The notes: a model not told the origin generated them from the sequence alone. A stretch of DNA of 64,000 bases from Caulobacteraceae bacterium UBA3198 (GCA_002363865.1 DEWY01000010.1:186001-250000), one strand, 5' to 3'; numbered from the stretch's first letter, positions 8,173-16,561 are shown. Numbers and translations: made by a program.

Positions 8173-9378
8173 TTAGGCCTCGTAGAAGAGCCTGGGGAAG
8201 AGCTGATCGACGTGCTCCGTAGCCAAGGCGATGCGCACCGGGCCCTTTGGCGTCTCGCTGGTCAGGAGATTGGCCGCCAGCAGCTGGGATAGGATCGTGC
8301 GCCCCATCCGGTCGCCCAGGCCGGTGATCGCGGCCGCCTCTCCCCGCGCAAGTTCTCCGCGTGCGAGGACAGCCTCGAGGATGGCGCCGCCGCGGGGATC
8401 GAGGTCTGGGTTCGTCTCCACGATGCGACGCAGCCGGATGGCGAAGTTATCCAGGTCGAACAGGCTGGTCATGAACTCGACCTGGTCCAGGGCGACCTTT
8501 AAGAACCAGAAGGTGAACCCCTGCAGAGCCCTGAGGGAGAGGTTGCCCCGACCGTCTAGATCGCCCTGGCGCGGCGCGTCGGTGGCGGCTAGGTGCGCCT
8601 TGTACTCCTCCCGACCCTTGAGGCCTCGGGCGAGGCCTCGTGAAATGGACCACAGGCCGCCGGCTCCCATGCCCGCCTTCAAGAACATTGCGTGGGTCAT
8701 CAGGCGGCCAACCCGGCCATTCCCGTCCGGGAAGGGGTGGATGTAGGCGAAGCGGTGGTGAGCCGCGGGGATGTCAATAAGGCGTGCGCGCGGCGACTGA
8801 CCTTGCTTCTCGCCGTAGACATGGTGGAACCGGGCCATGAACGTCACGACGCGCTCGCTCGAGGGCGGGATAAGATCGCCAATCTGCACATCATGCTGGG
8901 GCTCGCTGCGGAAGGCGCCGGGCTCCATCATGAAACTACAAGCCTCGCCTTCGATCTTCCGGAAGACCTCTGGCACCTCGGCGTAGAAGTCGCGGTGCAA
9001 GCCCAGGATGAAATCGGGAGAGGCGGGATCGCCCAGCTCGTTAGCGTAGAAGCGGCGGTCTAGCGCCTCCTGGACGACGATATGAGCCCTCGCCTCAAGC
9101 TGCAAATCGCGCTTGGCGGGATCCTTAGAGAGGTCGCCCTCGACAGCGGCGGCGATGTCGCGCGGGCGGGTCACATGCCCTTCGATGAGATTGGAATAGT
9201 AGCAGTTCATCAGCCGGACGAGATCTGCAGCTTCGGCTTGTAGCGGCCCTCGAAGAGCGTTGTCCAAGCGACCGGCCTTGAAGGCGAGCTCGGCCAAGAC
9301 CTCGTTGATCAGGCCCGTCGCGTCGTCGCCGAGTCGCATCGGCTCAAGCCTGTCAGGGGTTTCAATCCGAGCTATCAT
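8173..9378 (-). CDS. Class II Fic protein (AMPylator) with C-terminal winged helix
   Basis: A 401-residue Fic enzyme, expected to transfer AMP (or another phosphate-containing group) onto protein hydroxyls. The active-site motif HPFPDGNGRVGR is intact at about residues 214-225. The N-terminal inhibitory helix motif SNLIEG (S-x-x-x-E-G, about 62-67) is also intact, which places it in class II: the Glu is expected to block ATP in cis. A C-terminal segment from about 335 reads as a winged helix (LARGEAAAITGLGDRMGRTILSQLL), so DNA binding is possible. The ATG at 9378 gives the family N-terminus; an alternative ATG lies at 9417. It diverges from the AbiEi-like gene and its codon use is visibly less GC-biased than its neighbours', which suggests acquisition. 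Confidence 0.9.
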   Translation of the reverse strand: MIARIETPDRLEPMRLGDDATGLINEVLAELAFKAGRLDNALRGPLQAEAADLVRLMNCYYSNLIEGHVTRPRDIAAAVEGDLSKDPAKRDLQLEARAHIVVQEALDRRFYANELGDPASPDFILGLHRDFYAEVPEVFRKIEGEACSFMMEPGAFRSEPQHDVQIGDLIPPSSERVVTFMARFHHVYGEKQGQSPRARLIDIPAAHHRFAYIHPFPDGNGRVGRLMTHAMFLKAGMGAGGLWSISRGLARGLKGREEYKAHLAATDAPRQGDLDGRGNLSLRALQGFTFWFLKVALDQVEFMTSLFDLDNFAIRLRRIVETNPDLDPRGGAILEAVLARGELARGEAAAITGLGDRMGRTILSQLLAANLLTSETPKGPVRIALATEHVDQLFPRLFYEA

Positions 9379-9488
9379 TGCCGATCTTTTTGGAGAGCAG
9401 TCCGTCCGCACAACCATCTGCTATATATGGAGAAATTGTTCTAGATGGAAAGCTGAATGCCGATCTTATTGCCGATCTCGTTGCCGAT
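9379..9488. promoter_or_regulatory. Direct repeats TGCCGAT in the Fic promoter region
   Basis: TGCCGAT occurs at 9458-9464, 9470-9476 and 9482-9488, an exact 12-bp period. A fourth copy at 9379-9385 touches the Fic start codon. On the Fic strand the three read ATCGGCA in tandem. An AT-rich TATATA (about 9421-9427) between the copies could be the Fic -10 element. Tandem half-sites on one helical face suggest cooperative binding by a regulator, possibly the Fic winged helix or the AbiEi-like protein; this is inference. Confidence 0.45.
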
Positions 9489-9521
9489 GTCCGGAGAGGA
9501 TCGGAAGAAGCGTTTGCTGTC

Positions 9522-9566
9522 GGCTAGCTAGGCCTTATGTCCTCAGGACATAAGGCCTAGCTAGCC
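9522..9566. repeat. 45-bp perfect palindrome, copy 1 (Fic/AbiEi intergenic region)
   Basis: Two 22-bp arms (9522-9543 and 9545-9566) are exact reverse complements around a single C at 9544. The inner part of the left arm is GCCTTATGTCCT, which the second palindrome repeats with one changed base. It can act as a two-fold symmetric DNA operator or, if transcribed, form a near-perfect hairpin. Confidence 0.85.
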
Positions 9567-9618
9567 AGACGACAACGGAAATCGCCCTGCCATCGGGGGG
9601 GATCGAGCTTGACCATCA

Positions 9619-9663
9619 TCTCGGGTCTGCCTTACGTCCTAAGGACGTAAGGCAGACCCGAGA
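9619..9663. repeat. 45-bp perfect palindrome, copy 2 (upstream of AbiEi-like gene)
   Basis: Arms 9619-9640 and 9642-9663 are exact 22-bp complements around a single A at 9641. The inner half-site GCCTTACGTCCT differs from copy 1 by one T-to-C, and the opposite arm carries the matching A-to-G, so symmetry is kept. Centre-to-centre distance to copy 1 is 97 bp. It ends 8 nt before the proposed TTG start of the AbiEi-like gene. Published AbiEi antitoxins repress their own promoter by binding two inverted repeats, which fits this layout. Confidence 0.85.
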
Positions 9664-9670
9664 AAAGTCA

Positions 9671-10546
9671 TTGCTCTTCACCTCTGCTATTGAGGCCTCC
9701 CTTCAGACGCGCGGCGCGCCCGTAATCACAACTCTCGATCTTCACCTACTCACCCAAGGCGTCTTCACGGAAGGCCAGTGGAACGGTCAGCCTCTACAAC
9801 GCTTGCCGAGGGAATGGGATCAGCGGCGTCTGTCCGCCATAATTTCGCGCCTCATCGCCCGCGGCGTCCTGACTACGGACGCGGACGCGGGTTACGGCAC
9901 CTACCGCGTCCTCAATGTCGAGGGGGCAGGATCGGCGGAGGAGGTGGCCTGCCTGCTCGATCCGTTCTGTTACATCTCCTACGGTTCCGCTCTCTATCTC
10001 CATCGGCTCGTGGGGATGCGGCCGGCACCGCTTCACATCTCAACCCTGACAGGCAGCCAATGGCGCGCGCGGCTTAGTGCGCGCTTGATGGAGTTGTCGC
10101 CGAACAAGGAGGGAATGCGTCCGCGCTACCCCCGCATTGGGTTGGGCGAAAAGCTGCGGCGCCGAACTCTCGCTGTGCATGAGACCCAGTCGCCAGCTCC
10201 CACCGTGGAAATCGGATGGCTTCGCGTCTCCTCCCTGGCCGCGACCTTTGTCGATACCCTGACCGAGCCGGGACGGTGCGGCGGGATGGACAAGGTCCTC
10301 AGGCTTTGGGTCCGCCACGCCGGCGCACATGTCCCCGAACTCGTCGCTGCCCTGGAGGGCGCCAGTAAGATTGTGAAGGTCAGGGCGGGATACATCTTCA
10401 CCGAACGCCTCGGCATCGAAACGCCCGAAACCAGCGCCTGGCAGGCCTTCGCCCAAAGAGGCGGCTCGCGAAGGCTCGATCCGGAACGGCCCTATGCGCC
10501 GGTCTTCTCAGAGCGCTGGATGCTATCCCTGAACGCCAAAGGATAG
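9671..10546 (+). CDS. AbiEi-like (type IV antitoxin family) protein, orphan
   Basis: A 291-residue protein resembling AbiEi-family antitoxins/COG5340. The N-terminal about 80 residues look like a winged helix (LSAIISRLIARGVLTT, then GTYRVL). A core segment CYISYGSALYLHRLVGM matches the family's 'YIS-SAL-HGL' block. The C-terminal half has RVSSLAATFVDTLTEPGRCGG and GYIFTERLG, the usual 'ERTLVDCLDRPELCGG ... GYLLE' pattern. No AbiEii nucleotidyltransferase follows; the next gene is on the other strand. The start is uncertain: TTG at 9671 is the first conventional codon, but the frame stays open back to 9554 through palindrome 2 without ATG or GTG. Codon use is atypical for the window. Confidence 0.7.
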   Translation: MLFTSAIEASLQTRGAPVITTLDLHLLTQGVFTEGQWNGQPLQRLPREWDQRRLSAIISRLIARGVLTTDADAGYGTYRVLNVEGAGSAEEVACLLDPFCYISYGSALYLHRLVGMRPAPLHISTLTGSQWRARLSARLMELSPNKEGMRPRYPRIGLGEKLRRRTLAVHETQSPAPTVEIGWLRVSSLAATFVDTLTEPGRCGGMDKVLRLWVRHAGAHVPELVAALEGASKIVKVRAGYIFTERLGIETPETSAWQAFAQRGGSRRLDPERPYAPVFSERWMLSLNAKG

Positions 10547-10619
10547 CGGCCTAAGCCACGCCGCCCCAGGGCCGCCTCAGCGCGTCTCCCTGGCTCCCAA
10601 CGACGACGCGCCTTTGACC

Positions 10620-11417
10620 TCAGGTCGCCGTCCAGCCGCCGTCTACGGACAGCGCGGCGCCGGTGGCTGAGGCGCCCATGTCGGAGACGAGGTAGAGCAG
10701 CATCCCGGCCAAGTGGTCGTATTCGACGAAGGCCTTGTTGGGCTGGGCGGCCAGGATCACCTCGTCCACCACCCGGTCTTCGGAAATGCCCCGCGAGCGG
10801 GCCTGGTCGCCGATCTGGGCCTCCACCAGGGGGGTCTTCACATAGCCGGGGCAGATGGCGTTGCAGGTGACGCCGGTGCGGGCGAGCTCCACGCCCACAG
10901 CCTTGGTCAGGCCCACCACCCCGAACTTGGCCGCCACATAGGCCGACTTGAAGGGCGAGGCCACCAGGCCGTGGGCCGAGGCGATATTGACGATCCGGCC
11001 GCGGCCTTGCGCCTTCATGATCGGCACGGCCGCCCGGGTGGCGTGGAAGGCCGAGGACAGGATGATGGCGATCAGCGCGTCCCACTTTTCGGGTGGGAAG
11101 TCCTCGATGGGCGAGACGTGCTGAATGCCCGCATTGTTGACCAGGATGTCGAGGCGGCCGAATTCGCGCACGGCGAAGTCCACCAGGTCGGCGATCTCGT
11201 CGGGCCGCGTCATGTCGGCGCCGTGATAGCGGATCGATGAGTTGGTGCGGGCCTGCAGCTCGCGCCGGTTGGTCTCGATCTGGGCGGGGTCGCCGAGGCC
11301 GTTGAGGATCACGTGCACGCCCTGCTCGGCCAGCGCCGAGGCCAGCGCGAAGCCGATGCCGCTGGTGGAGCCGGTGACGATGGCGACGTGTCCGGCGATC
11401 CCATAGTCTGCGGCCAT
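10620..11417 (-). CDS. bdhA: 3-hydroxybutyrate dehydrogenase (SDR)
   Basis: Oxidises D-3-hydroxybutyrate to acetoacetate in poly-hydroxybutyrate/ketone body use. It is 265 aa with TGSTSGIG (NAD binding), NNAGIQHVSPIEDFP, the catalytic Ser in NIASAHGLVAS, YVAAKFGV (Tyr and Lys), and the family-typical CNAICPGYVKTPLVE. The AGIQHV and HGLVASPFKSAYVAAK blocks are characteristic of bacterial BdhA, so I use that name with some reserve. The ATG at 11417 follows GGGGGAGAGA. It is 26 bp downstream of yaaA, probably in one transcript with it. Confidence 0.85.
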   Translation of the reverse strand: MAADYGIAGHVAIVTGSTSGIGFALASALAEQGVHVILNGLGDPAQIETNRRELQARTNSSIRYHGADMTRPDEIADLVDFAVREFGRLDILVNNAGIQHVSPIEDFPPEKWDALIAIILSSAFHATRAAVPIMKAQGRGRIVNIASAHGLVASPFKSAYVAAKFGVVGLTKAVGVELARTGVTCNAICPGYVKTPLVEAQIGDQARSRGISEDRVVDEVILAAQPNKAFVEYDHLAGMLLYLVSDMGASATGAALSVDGGWTAT

Positions 11418-11443
11418 GCGCGTCTCTCCCCCTGGGGTGGTCT

Positions 11444-12229
11444 TCAGGCCGCAGCCGCGGCGTTCGGTTGCTGGCGGATGAAGGTCCATTCGCCCGGCTG
11501 GGACTCGGCGGCGGCGAAGCGGTAGCCGTCCCCGTCAAAGCCCTTCAGATCATCGACCCGGCTGATCCGGTTGTCGATGGCCCAGCGGGCCATCAGGCCG
11601 CGGGCCTTCTTGGCGTAGAAGCTGACGATGCGGGCGTGGCCGTCCTTCTCGTCCAGGAAGCGGATGGTCAGGACCGGCAGCTTCAGGGCGCGCGCATCGA
11701 CGGCGCCGAAATATTCCTGGCTGGCCAGGTTCACCAGCGTCGGGTCGGCATGACCCTGGGCGGCCGCATTCAGGGCCACGGCGATCTTGTCGGCCCAGAA
11801 GTCATAGAGGGTCGCCCCGCGCTTGGTCTTCAGCCGCGTTCCCATCTCCAGCCGGTAGGGCTGGATCACGTCCAGGGGCCGCAGCAGGCCATAGAGGCCC
11901 GAGAGAATCCGAAGGTGATCCTGCGCCCAGTCCAGGTCGGCCTTGCTCATCTGCCGGGCGCGCAGGCCCGAATAGACATCGCCGTTGAAGGCGAGCGCGG
12001 CCTGCAGCCCATCCTCGCTGTCGGGATCAAAGGCCTGGAACCGGGCGCGGTTCAGCTCGGCCAGCTTGTCCGACAGGGACATCAGCCGCTTCAGGTCGGC
12101 GACGGTGAGCTTGCGGGTGGTCTTGGCCAGCTCCGCCACGTCGGCTTCGAACTGCGGGGCGGTCATGCCGAGCAGCTTGTCGGGGGCGGAGAAGTCCAGC
12201 GCCTTGGCCGGGGAAAGGACGAACAGCAT
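11444..12229 (-). CDS. yaaA: Peroxide-stress protein YaaA (DUF328)
   Basis: A 261-residue cytoplasmic protein of the YaaA/UPF0246 family, linked in E. coli to limiting intracellular iron under hydrogen peroxide stress. Diagnostic segments are the N-terminal MLFVLSPAKALDF, the LSGLYGLLRPLDVIQPYRLEMGT block and the C-terminal FYAKKARGLMARW. The length is normal. It precedes bdhA on the same strand with a short gap; no OxyR-type site was recognised. Confidence 0.95.
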   Translation of the reverse strand: MLFVLSPAKALDFSAPDKLLGMTAPQFEADVAELAKTTRKLTVADLKRLMSLSDKLAELNRARFQAFDPDSEDGLQAALAFNGDVYSGLRARQMSKADLDWAQDHLRILSGLYGLLRPLDVIQPYRLEMGTRLKTKRGATLYDFWADKIAVALNAAAQGHADPTLVNLASQEYFGAVDARALKLPVLTIRFLDEKDGHARIVSFYAKKARGLMARWAIDNRISRVDDLKGFDGDGYRFAAAESQPGEWTFIRQQPNAAAAA

Positions 12230-12280
12230 GGCGCGGTCCTTTGACCTGTCTTCATGACAAAGCCAAGGCGTTCGCCGGTC

Positions 12281-13690
12281 CTAGAAGTGGACCCTCGGAT
12301 TCATGATGCGCTTGGGATCAAGGGCTGCGCGGATGGCCCGCAGGGCGGCGACCTCCACCGGAGCCTTGTAGCGCAAGGCTTCCTGCGTCTTCATCGCCCC
12401 CAGGCCGTGCTCGGCGGAGATCGACCCGCCCAGCCTGGCGACAATGTCGTGAACCCGGCGCGATCCTTCGTCGCGGGCCGCCGAATGGGCGCCGTCGTCG
12501 CCCCCGTCCGGGCGCAGCACGTCATAGTGGATATTGCCGTCCCCCACATGGCCGAAGGCGCAGATCCGGCAGCCCGGGGCGAAGGCGGTCATGGCCGCGC
12601 CCGCCTCGTCCAGGAAGTCGGCCACCCGGCTCACCGGCACCGAGACGTCATGCTTCCAGGTGGCGCCCTCGGGCTTCTGGGCCGGGGACTGGTTCTCCCG
12701 CAGGGACCACAGCGCCTGGGCCTGGGTCTTGGTCTGGGCGACGGCGGCGTCGGCGATCAGCCCGCTCTCCAGGGCCTGGGCCAGCAGCCGCTCCAGCGCA
12801 GCCTCCGCCGAGCCCGGCTCGCCAGAGGCCAGCTCCACCAGCACGTACCAGGGATGGGTCTGCGCCAAAGGATCGCGCTGGCCGGCGATGTTCTTCAGCG
12901 CGAAGTCCACGCCCACCCGGCTGATGAGCTCAAAGGCCTCGACCCCGCCGCCGGCCGCCTCCTTGGCCCGGGCCAGCAGGTCCAGCGCCGCCCGCGGACT
13001 GGCCAGGCCCACTATGGCCACGGCCCGCGACGGCAGGATGGGAAACAGCTTCAGGCTGGCGGCGGTCACCACGCCCAGCGTGCCCTCCGCCCCGATCAGC
13101 AGCTGCTTGAGGTCATAGCCGGTATTGTCCTTGCGCAGGCGCTTGAGGCCGTTCCACACCTCGCCATTGGGCAGGACGGCCTCCAGGCCCAGCACCAGGT
13201 CGCGCGTGGTGCCATAGCGCAGCACCGCGGTGCCGCCGGCATTGGTGGAGATCACCCCGCCGATGGTCGCGGTCCCCTGCGACGCCAGATCGAGCGGAAA
13301 GCGCCGGTTCTTGGCCAGCGCCGCCTCATGGGCCCCGGCCAGGGTGACGCCGGCCTCCACCACCATCACATCGTCCAGGGCGTCCACATCGCGAACGGCG
13401 CGCAGGCGCTCGGTGGACAAAAGGATCTCGCCCATGGGGATCTGGCCGCCCACCAGGCCGGTGTTTCCCCCCTGCGGCGTGATCGGCACGCCGGCCTCGA
13501 AACAGATGCCGACCACAGCGGACACCGCCTCCGTCGAGCCCGGCAGGGCCAGGAACGGCGTCTGGCCGCTCCAGCGGTCGCGCCATTCCAGCAGCTTGGG
13601 CGCCAGGCGCTCGGGGTCCTGGCTCCAGCCGCCCTCGCCGAGCACGGCCTTCAGGCGGGAGATCACATCGGCGGGGACGGGAATGGTCAT
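12281..13690 (-). CDS. FAD-linked 2-hydroxyacid dehydrogenase (GlcD / D2HGDH / D-lactate dehydrogenase type)
   Basis: A 469-aa flavoprotein oxidising a 2-hydroxyacid such as D-2-hydroxyglutarate, D-lactate or glycolate. The FAD-binding type 4 domain is marked by PQGGNTGLVGGQIPMGE and GVISTNAGGTAVLRYG. The C-terminal domain has the metal and substrate histidines in FGHVGDGNIHYD and SAEHGLGAMK. Which acid is used cannot be read from the sequence; the D-2-hydroxyglutarate branch is my first guess. It lies just upstream (minus strand) of yaaA and downstream of the tsaC homologue. Confidence 0.88.
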   Translation of the reverse strand: MTIPVPADVISRLKAVLGEGGWSQDPERLAPKLLEWRDRWSGQTPFLALPGSTEAVSAVVGICFEAGVPITPQGGNTGLVGGQIPMGEILLSTERLRAVRDVDALDDVMVVEAGVTLAGAHEAALAKNRRFPLDLASQGTATIGGVISTNAGGTAVLRYGTTRDLVLGLEAVLPNGEVWNGLKRLRKDNTGYDLKQLLIGAEGTLGVVTAASLKLFPILPSRAVAIVGLASPRAALDLLARAKEAAGGGVEAFELISRVGVDFALKNIAGQRDPLAQTHPWYVLVELASGEPGSAEAALERLLAQALESGLIADAAVAQTKTQAQALWSLRENQSPAQKPEGATWKHDVSVPVSRVADFLDEAGAAMTAFAPGCRICAFGHVGDGNIHYDVLRPDGGDDGAHSAARDEGSRRVHDIVARLGGSISAEHGLGAMKTQEALRYKAPVEVAALRAIRAALDPKRIMNPRVHF

Positions 13691-13714
13691 GGGATAAATC
13701 TAGCCCCTCACAGC

Positions 13715-14653
13715 CTAGCCGACAAAGCCCGCGGCCCGGCGCAGGCGATCATCGATGGCCTCGCCCAGGCCATGGGTCGGGATGGGCGCCACCGCGATGG
13801 CCCGCGGGGCGGTGCGGTCAGCGGCCCGCAGATAGGCAAACAGGTTGGCCGCCGCCTCGGCCAAGTCGCCGGTCGGGCTCAGATTGAACACCCGCGGCCC
13901 CTCAGGCGCCCCTGGCCCAAAGGCCAGATAGGCCTCATCGGCCTCCGGCGCGGCGGCCTCCAGGCGCACCGGCGCCTGGGGGGCGTAGTGCCGCGCCATG
14001 CGGCCGGGCGAGCGCCGCGCGTCATCCTCGGCTTCCGCCAGCGGGCCGATCACCGCCTCGATCTGTTCGCGGGTCACGGCGCCGGGCCGCAGCAGCCGGG
14101 GATCGTCCAGCAAGGCGACCACCGTGGACTCCAGCCCCACGGCGCAGGGCCCGCCGTCCAGGGCGGCGAGCGCAAAGACCCCGGTCTCCTCCAGGGCGTC
14201 GGCGAATGTGGTGGGGCTGGGCCGCCCAGACCGGTTGGCCGAGGGCGCGACCACGGGCCGCCCCAGGGCGGCGATCACCGCCCTCGCGATCGGATGGCCA
14301 GGAACCCGGATGGCGACGCTGTCGAGCCCTGCCCGGGCCAGGTCGCACACCGCATCCCCATCGGCCACCGGCAGGACCAGGGTCAGGGGCCCGGGCCAGA
14401 AGGCCTGCGCCAGGGCTACGGCGCGCTCATCGAACACCCCGACCCTCCGCCCCATGGCAAGATCAGCTACATGGGCGATCAGAGGATTGAAGCGCGGCCG
14501 GCCCTTGGCCTGAAACAGGGCGGCCACGGCGCGGGGATCGGCGGCGTCGGCGGCCAGGCCATAGACCGTCTCGGTGGGCAGGATGGCGAGCGCGCCGCTG
14601 GCCAGGGCCTGGGCGGCGCGATCCACCGCCGCATCGGCTTGCGTCATGGTCAT
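13715..14653 (-). CDS. tsaC: L-threonylcarbamoyladenylate synthase (Sua5/TsaC)
   Basis: Makes threonylcarbamoyl-AMP from Thr, bicarbonate and ATP for the universal t6A37 modification of ANN-reading tRNAs. The YrdC domain covers about 10-200: LPTETVYGLAADA, KGRPRFNPLIAHV, and VAPSANRSGRPSPT. A C-terminal extension (about 200-312) corresponds to the Sua5 domain, so this is the long Sua5 form. The start at 14653 gives MTMTQ; an ATG two codons later is equally possible because a GGAG lies closer to the ideal distance from it. The open frame to 14689 is ignored. Confidence 0.93.
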   Translation of the reverse strand: MTMTQADAAVDRAAQALASGALAILPTETVYGLAADAADPRAVAALFQAKGRPRFNPLIAHVADLAMGRRVGVFDERAVALAQAFWPGPLTLVLPVADGDAVCDLARAGLDSVAIRVPGHPIARAVIAALGRPVVAPSANRSGRPSPTTFADALEETGVFALAALDGGPCAVGLESTVVALLDDPRLLRPGAVTREQIEAVIGPLAEAEDDARRSPGRMARHYAPQAPVRLEAAAPEADEAYLAFGPGAPEGPRVFNLSPTGDLAEAAANLFAYLRAADRTAPRAIAVAPIPTHGLGEAIDDRLRRAAGFVG

Positions 14654-14777
14654 GGCTCCATCCTGAAGTCGCGCCGGTGATAGCCGCAAACCCCGCCCCT
14701 TGTCGCCTTAAGGACCGCAAGCCTTGGTGACGCAACGTCACTCGGCCTAAATAGCCTTCCCTCAACAGGAGCCGCCC

Positions 14778-16526
14778 ATGACCTTCCGCGCCCCCGTCCG
14801 CGACATCGCCTTCGCCCTGAACGTCGCCGGCCATGGGGACCTTGTGGAGACGAGCTTCCCGGAGCTGGACGCCGACACCGTGGCGGCCGTGCTGGACGCC
14901 GCCGGCGCCTTCGCCACCGAGGTTCTGGCGCCGTTGAACTGGGCCGGCGATCAGGCCGGCGCCAGCCATGCCGATGGCAAGGTCACCGCCGCGCCGGGCT
15001 TCGCCGAGGCCTATCGCGCCTTCGCTGAACAAGGCTGGAACAGCCTGTCGGCCGAGGCCGAACACGGCGGCCAGGGCCTGCCCAAGGCCATGGAGCTTGC
15101 GGTCTTCGAAATGGTCCATGCGGCCAACATGGCCTTTGGCCTCTGCCCCATGCTGACCCAGGCGGCCATCGAGGCCCTGACCCTGCACGGGACCGAGCGG
15201 CAGAAGCGACTGGTGCTGCCCAGGCTGGTGTCCGGCGAGTGGACCGGCACCATGAACCTCACCGAGCCCCAGGCCGGCTCTGATCTGGCGGCGCTGACCA
15301 CCCGAGCCGAGCCGGACGGGAACGGCGGCTACAAGCTCTATGGCCAGAAGATCTTCATCACCTGGGGCGACCACGACGCGGCCGACAATATCTGCCACTT
15401 GGTCCTGGCCCGCCTGCCCGACGCCCCGCCCGGGGTGAAGGGCATCTCGCTGTTTCTCGCCACCAAGCGCGCGGTGCAGGACGATGGGACGCTGGGCGAA
15501 GCCAACCGCCTGTGGGCCGCCTCCATCGAGCACAAGCTGGGCATCCACGCCTCGCCCACCTGCGTGATGATGTTCGACGGCGCCCAGGCCGAGCTGGTCG
15601 GCGAATTGAACCAGGGCCTGGCCCACATGTTCGTCATGATGAACGCCGCCCGCCTGCAGGTGGGCGTCGAGGGTGTCGGCATCGCCGAGCGGGCCTTCCA
15701 GCAGGCGCTGGCCTACGCCCAGGACCGCACGCAGGGGAAATCCGCCTGGGGCGGCGCCTCGCCGGCCCCCATCTATGACCATCCCGACGTGCGCCGCACC
15801 CTGATGCTGATGAAGGCCAAGATCGAGGCGGCCCGGGGCATCTGCTTCATGACCGGCGTGCTCGCCGACCATGCCCGCCTGGCGCCCACGCCGGAGGCGA
15901 GGGCTAGCGCCAAGGCCCGCCAGGACCTGCTGACCCCCATCGCCAAGGCCTGGTCCACCGATGTGGGGGTCGAGGTGGCCTCCCTCGGCGTCCAGGTCCA
16001 CGGGGGCATGGGCTTCATCGAGGATACCGGCGCGGCCCAGCACTATCGCGACGCCCGCATCGGCCCAATCTATGAGGGCACCAACGGCATCCAGGCCCTG
16101 GACCTGGCCGGGCGCAAGCTCTCCATGGGCGAGGGCTCGGTGATGGACGCGCTGTGCGCCGAGATGGCCATGACCGCCGAGGCGCTAACCGAGCGGGCCG
16201 ACCTGACGGAGGCCGGCCGTCGCCTGGCCGAAGGCGTCCGCGCCCTGGAGGCCGCCACCGACTGGATGCTGCAAAACCGGGGCACCCCCTCGGCGGCCGG
16301 GGCCACGCCGTATCTAAAGCTGGCCGGCGACGTGATCGGAGGCTTCGTCCTGGCCCGCCAGGCCCTGGCCGCGGCGCCGTCCGACGATCCCTGGATGCAG
16401 GCCCGCCTGCCCCTGTTGCGCCTCTATGCCGGCCAGGTCCTGGCCGGGGCGCCGGGCCTGGTCGCGGCGGTGACCCAGGGAGACGGCGACCTGGAGGCGG
16501 TCAGCGCATCGGCCCTGGCGGGCTAA
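14778..16526 (+). CDS. Acyl-CoA dehydrogenase, DmdC-type with C-terminal extension
   Basis: A 582-residue FAD enzyme that introduces a double bond next to the thioester of an acyl-CoA. The long form has an N-terminal extension and a C-terminal Acyl-CoA_dh_C-like domain (from about 470). Motifs: MNLTEPQAGSDLAAL (FAD/substrate loop), HKLGIHASPTCVMMF, and YEGTNGIQALDLAGRKL, where the Glu is the probable catalytic base. The family includes 3-methylmercaptopropionyl-CoA dehydrogenase, but many members act on ordinary fatty acyl-CoAs, so substrate is open. An AACAGGAGCCGCC ribosome binding site precedes the ATG. Confidence 0.92.
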   Translation: MTFRAPVRDIAFALNVAGHGDLVETSFPELDADTVAAVLDAAGAFATEVLAPLNWAGDQAGASHADGKVTAAPGFAEAYRAFAEQGWNSLSAEAEHGGQGLPKAMELAVFEMVHAANMAFGLCPMLTQAAIEALTLHGTERQKRLVLPRLVSGEWTGTMNLTEPQAGSDLAALTTRAEPDGNGGYKLYGQKIFITWGDHDAADNICHLVLARLPDAPPGVKGISLFLATKRAVQDDGTLGEANRLWAASIEHKLGIHASPTCVMMFDGAQAELVGELNQGLAHMFVMMNAARLQVGVEGVGIAERAFQQALAYAQDRTQGKSAWGGASPAPIYDHPDVRRTLMLMKAKIEAARGICFMTGVLADHARLAPTPEARASAKARQDLLTPIAKAWSTDVGVEVASLGVQVHGGMGFIEDTGAAQHYRDARIGPIYEGTNGIQALDLAGRKLSMGEGSVMDALCAEMAMTAEALTERADLTEAGRRLAEGVRALEAATDWMLQNRGTPSAAGATPYLKLAGDVIGGFVLARQALAAAPSDDPWMQARLPLLRLYAGQVLAGAPGLVAAVTQGDGDLEAVSASALAG

Positions 16527-16561
16527 AGCGCGCCCTCCAGATTCCGGGTCAGTTGCCCGCG

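Noticed and set aside
9260..9553. Plus-strand frame across the Fic start and the TGCCGAT repeats
   Set aside because: It overlaps the Fic gene in antisense, and the repeats are better explained as DNA sites.
9458..9663. CRISPR-like reading of the repeats near 9.5 kb
   Set aside because: There are only short 7-bp direct repeats without spacers and two palindromes; no cas genes are present.
10549..10619. Possible AbiEii toxin gene after the AbiEi-like gene
   Set aside because: Only about 70 bp remain before the bdhA stop, and no nucleotidyltransferase frame exists on either strand.
12254..14680. Very long open frame (over 800 codons) on the plus strand
   Set aside because: It is antisense to the FAD-linked dehydrogenase and tsaC, which have clear family motifs; the antisense translation is low-complexity Gly/Gln/Arg/His.
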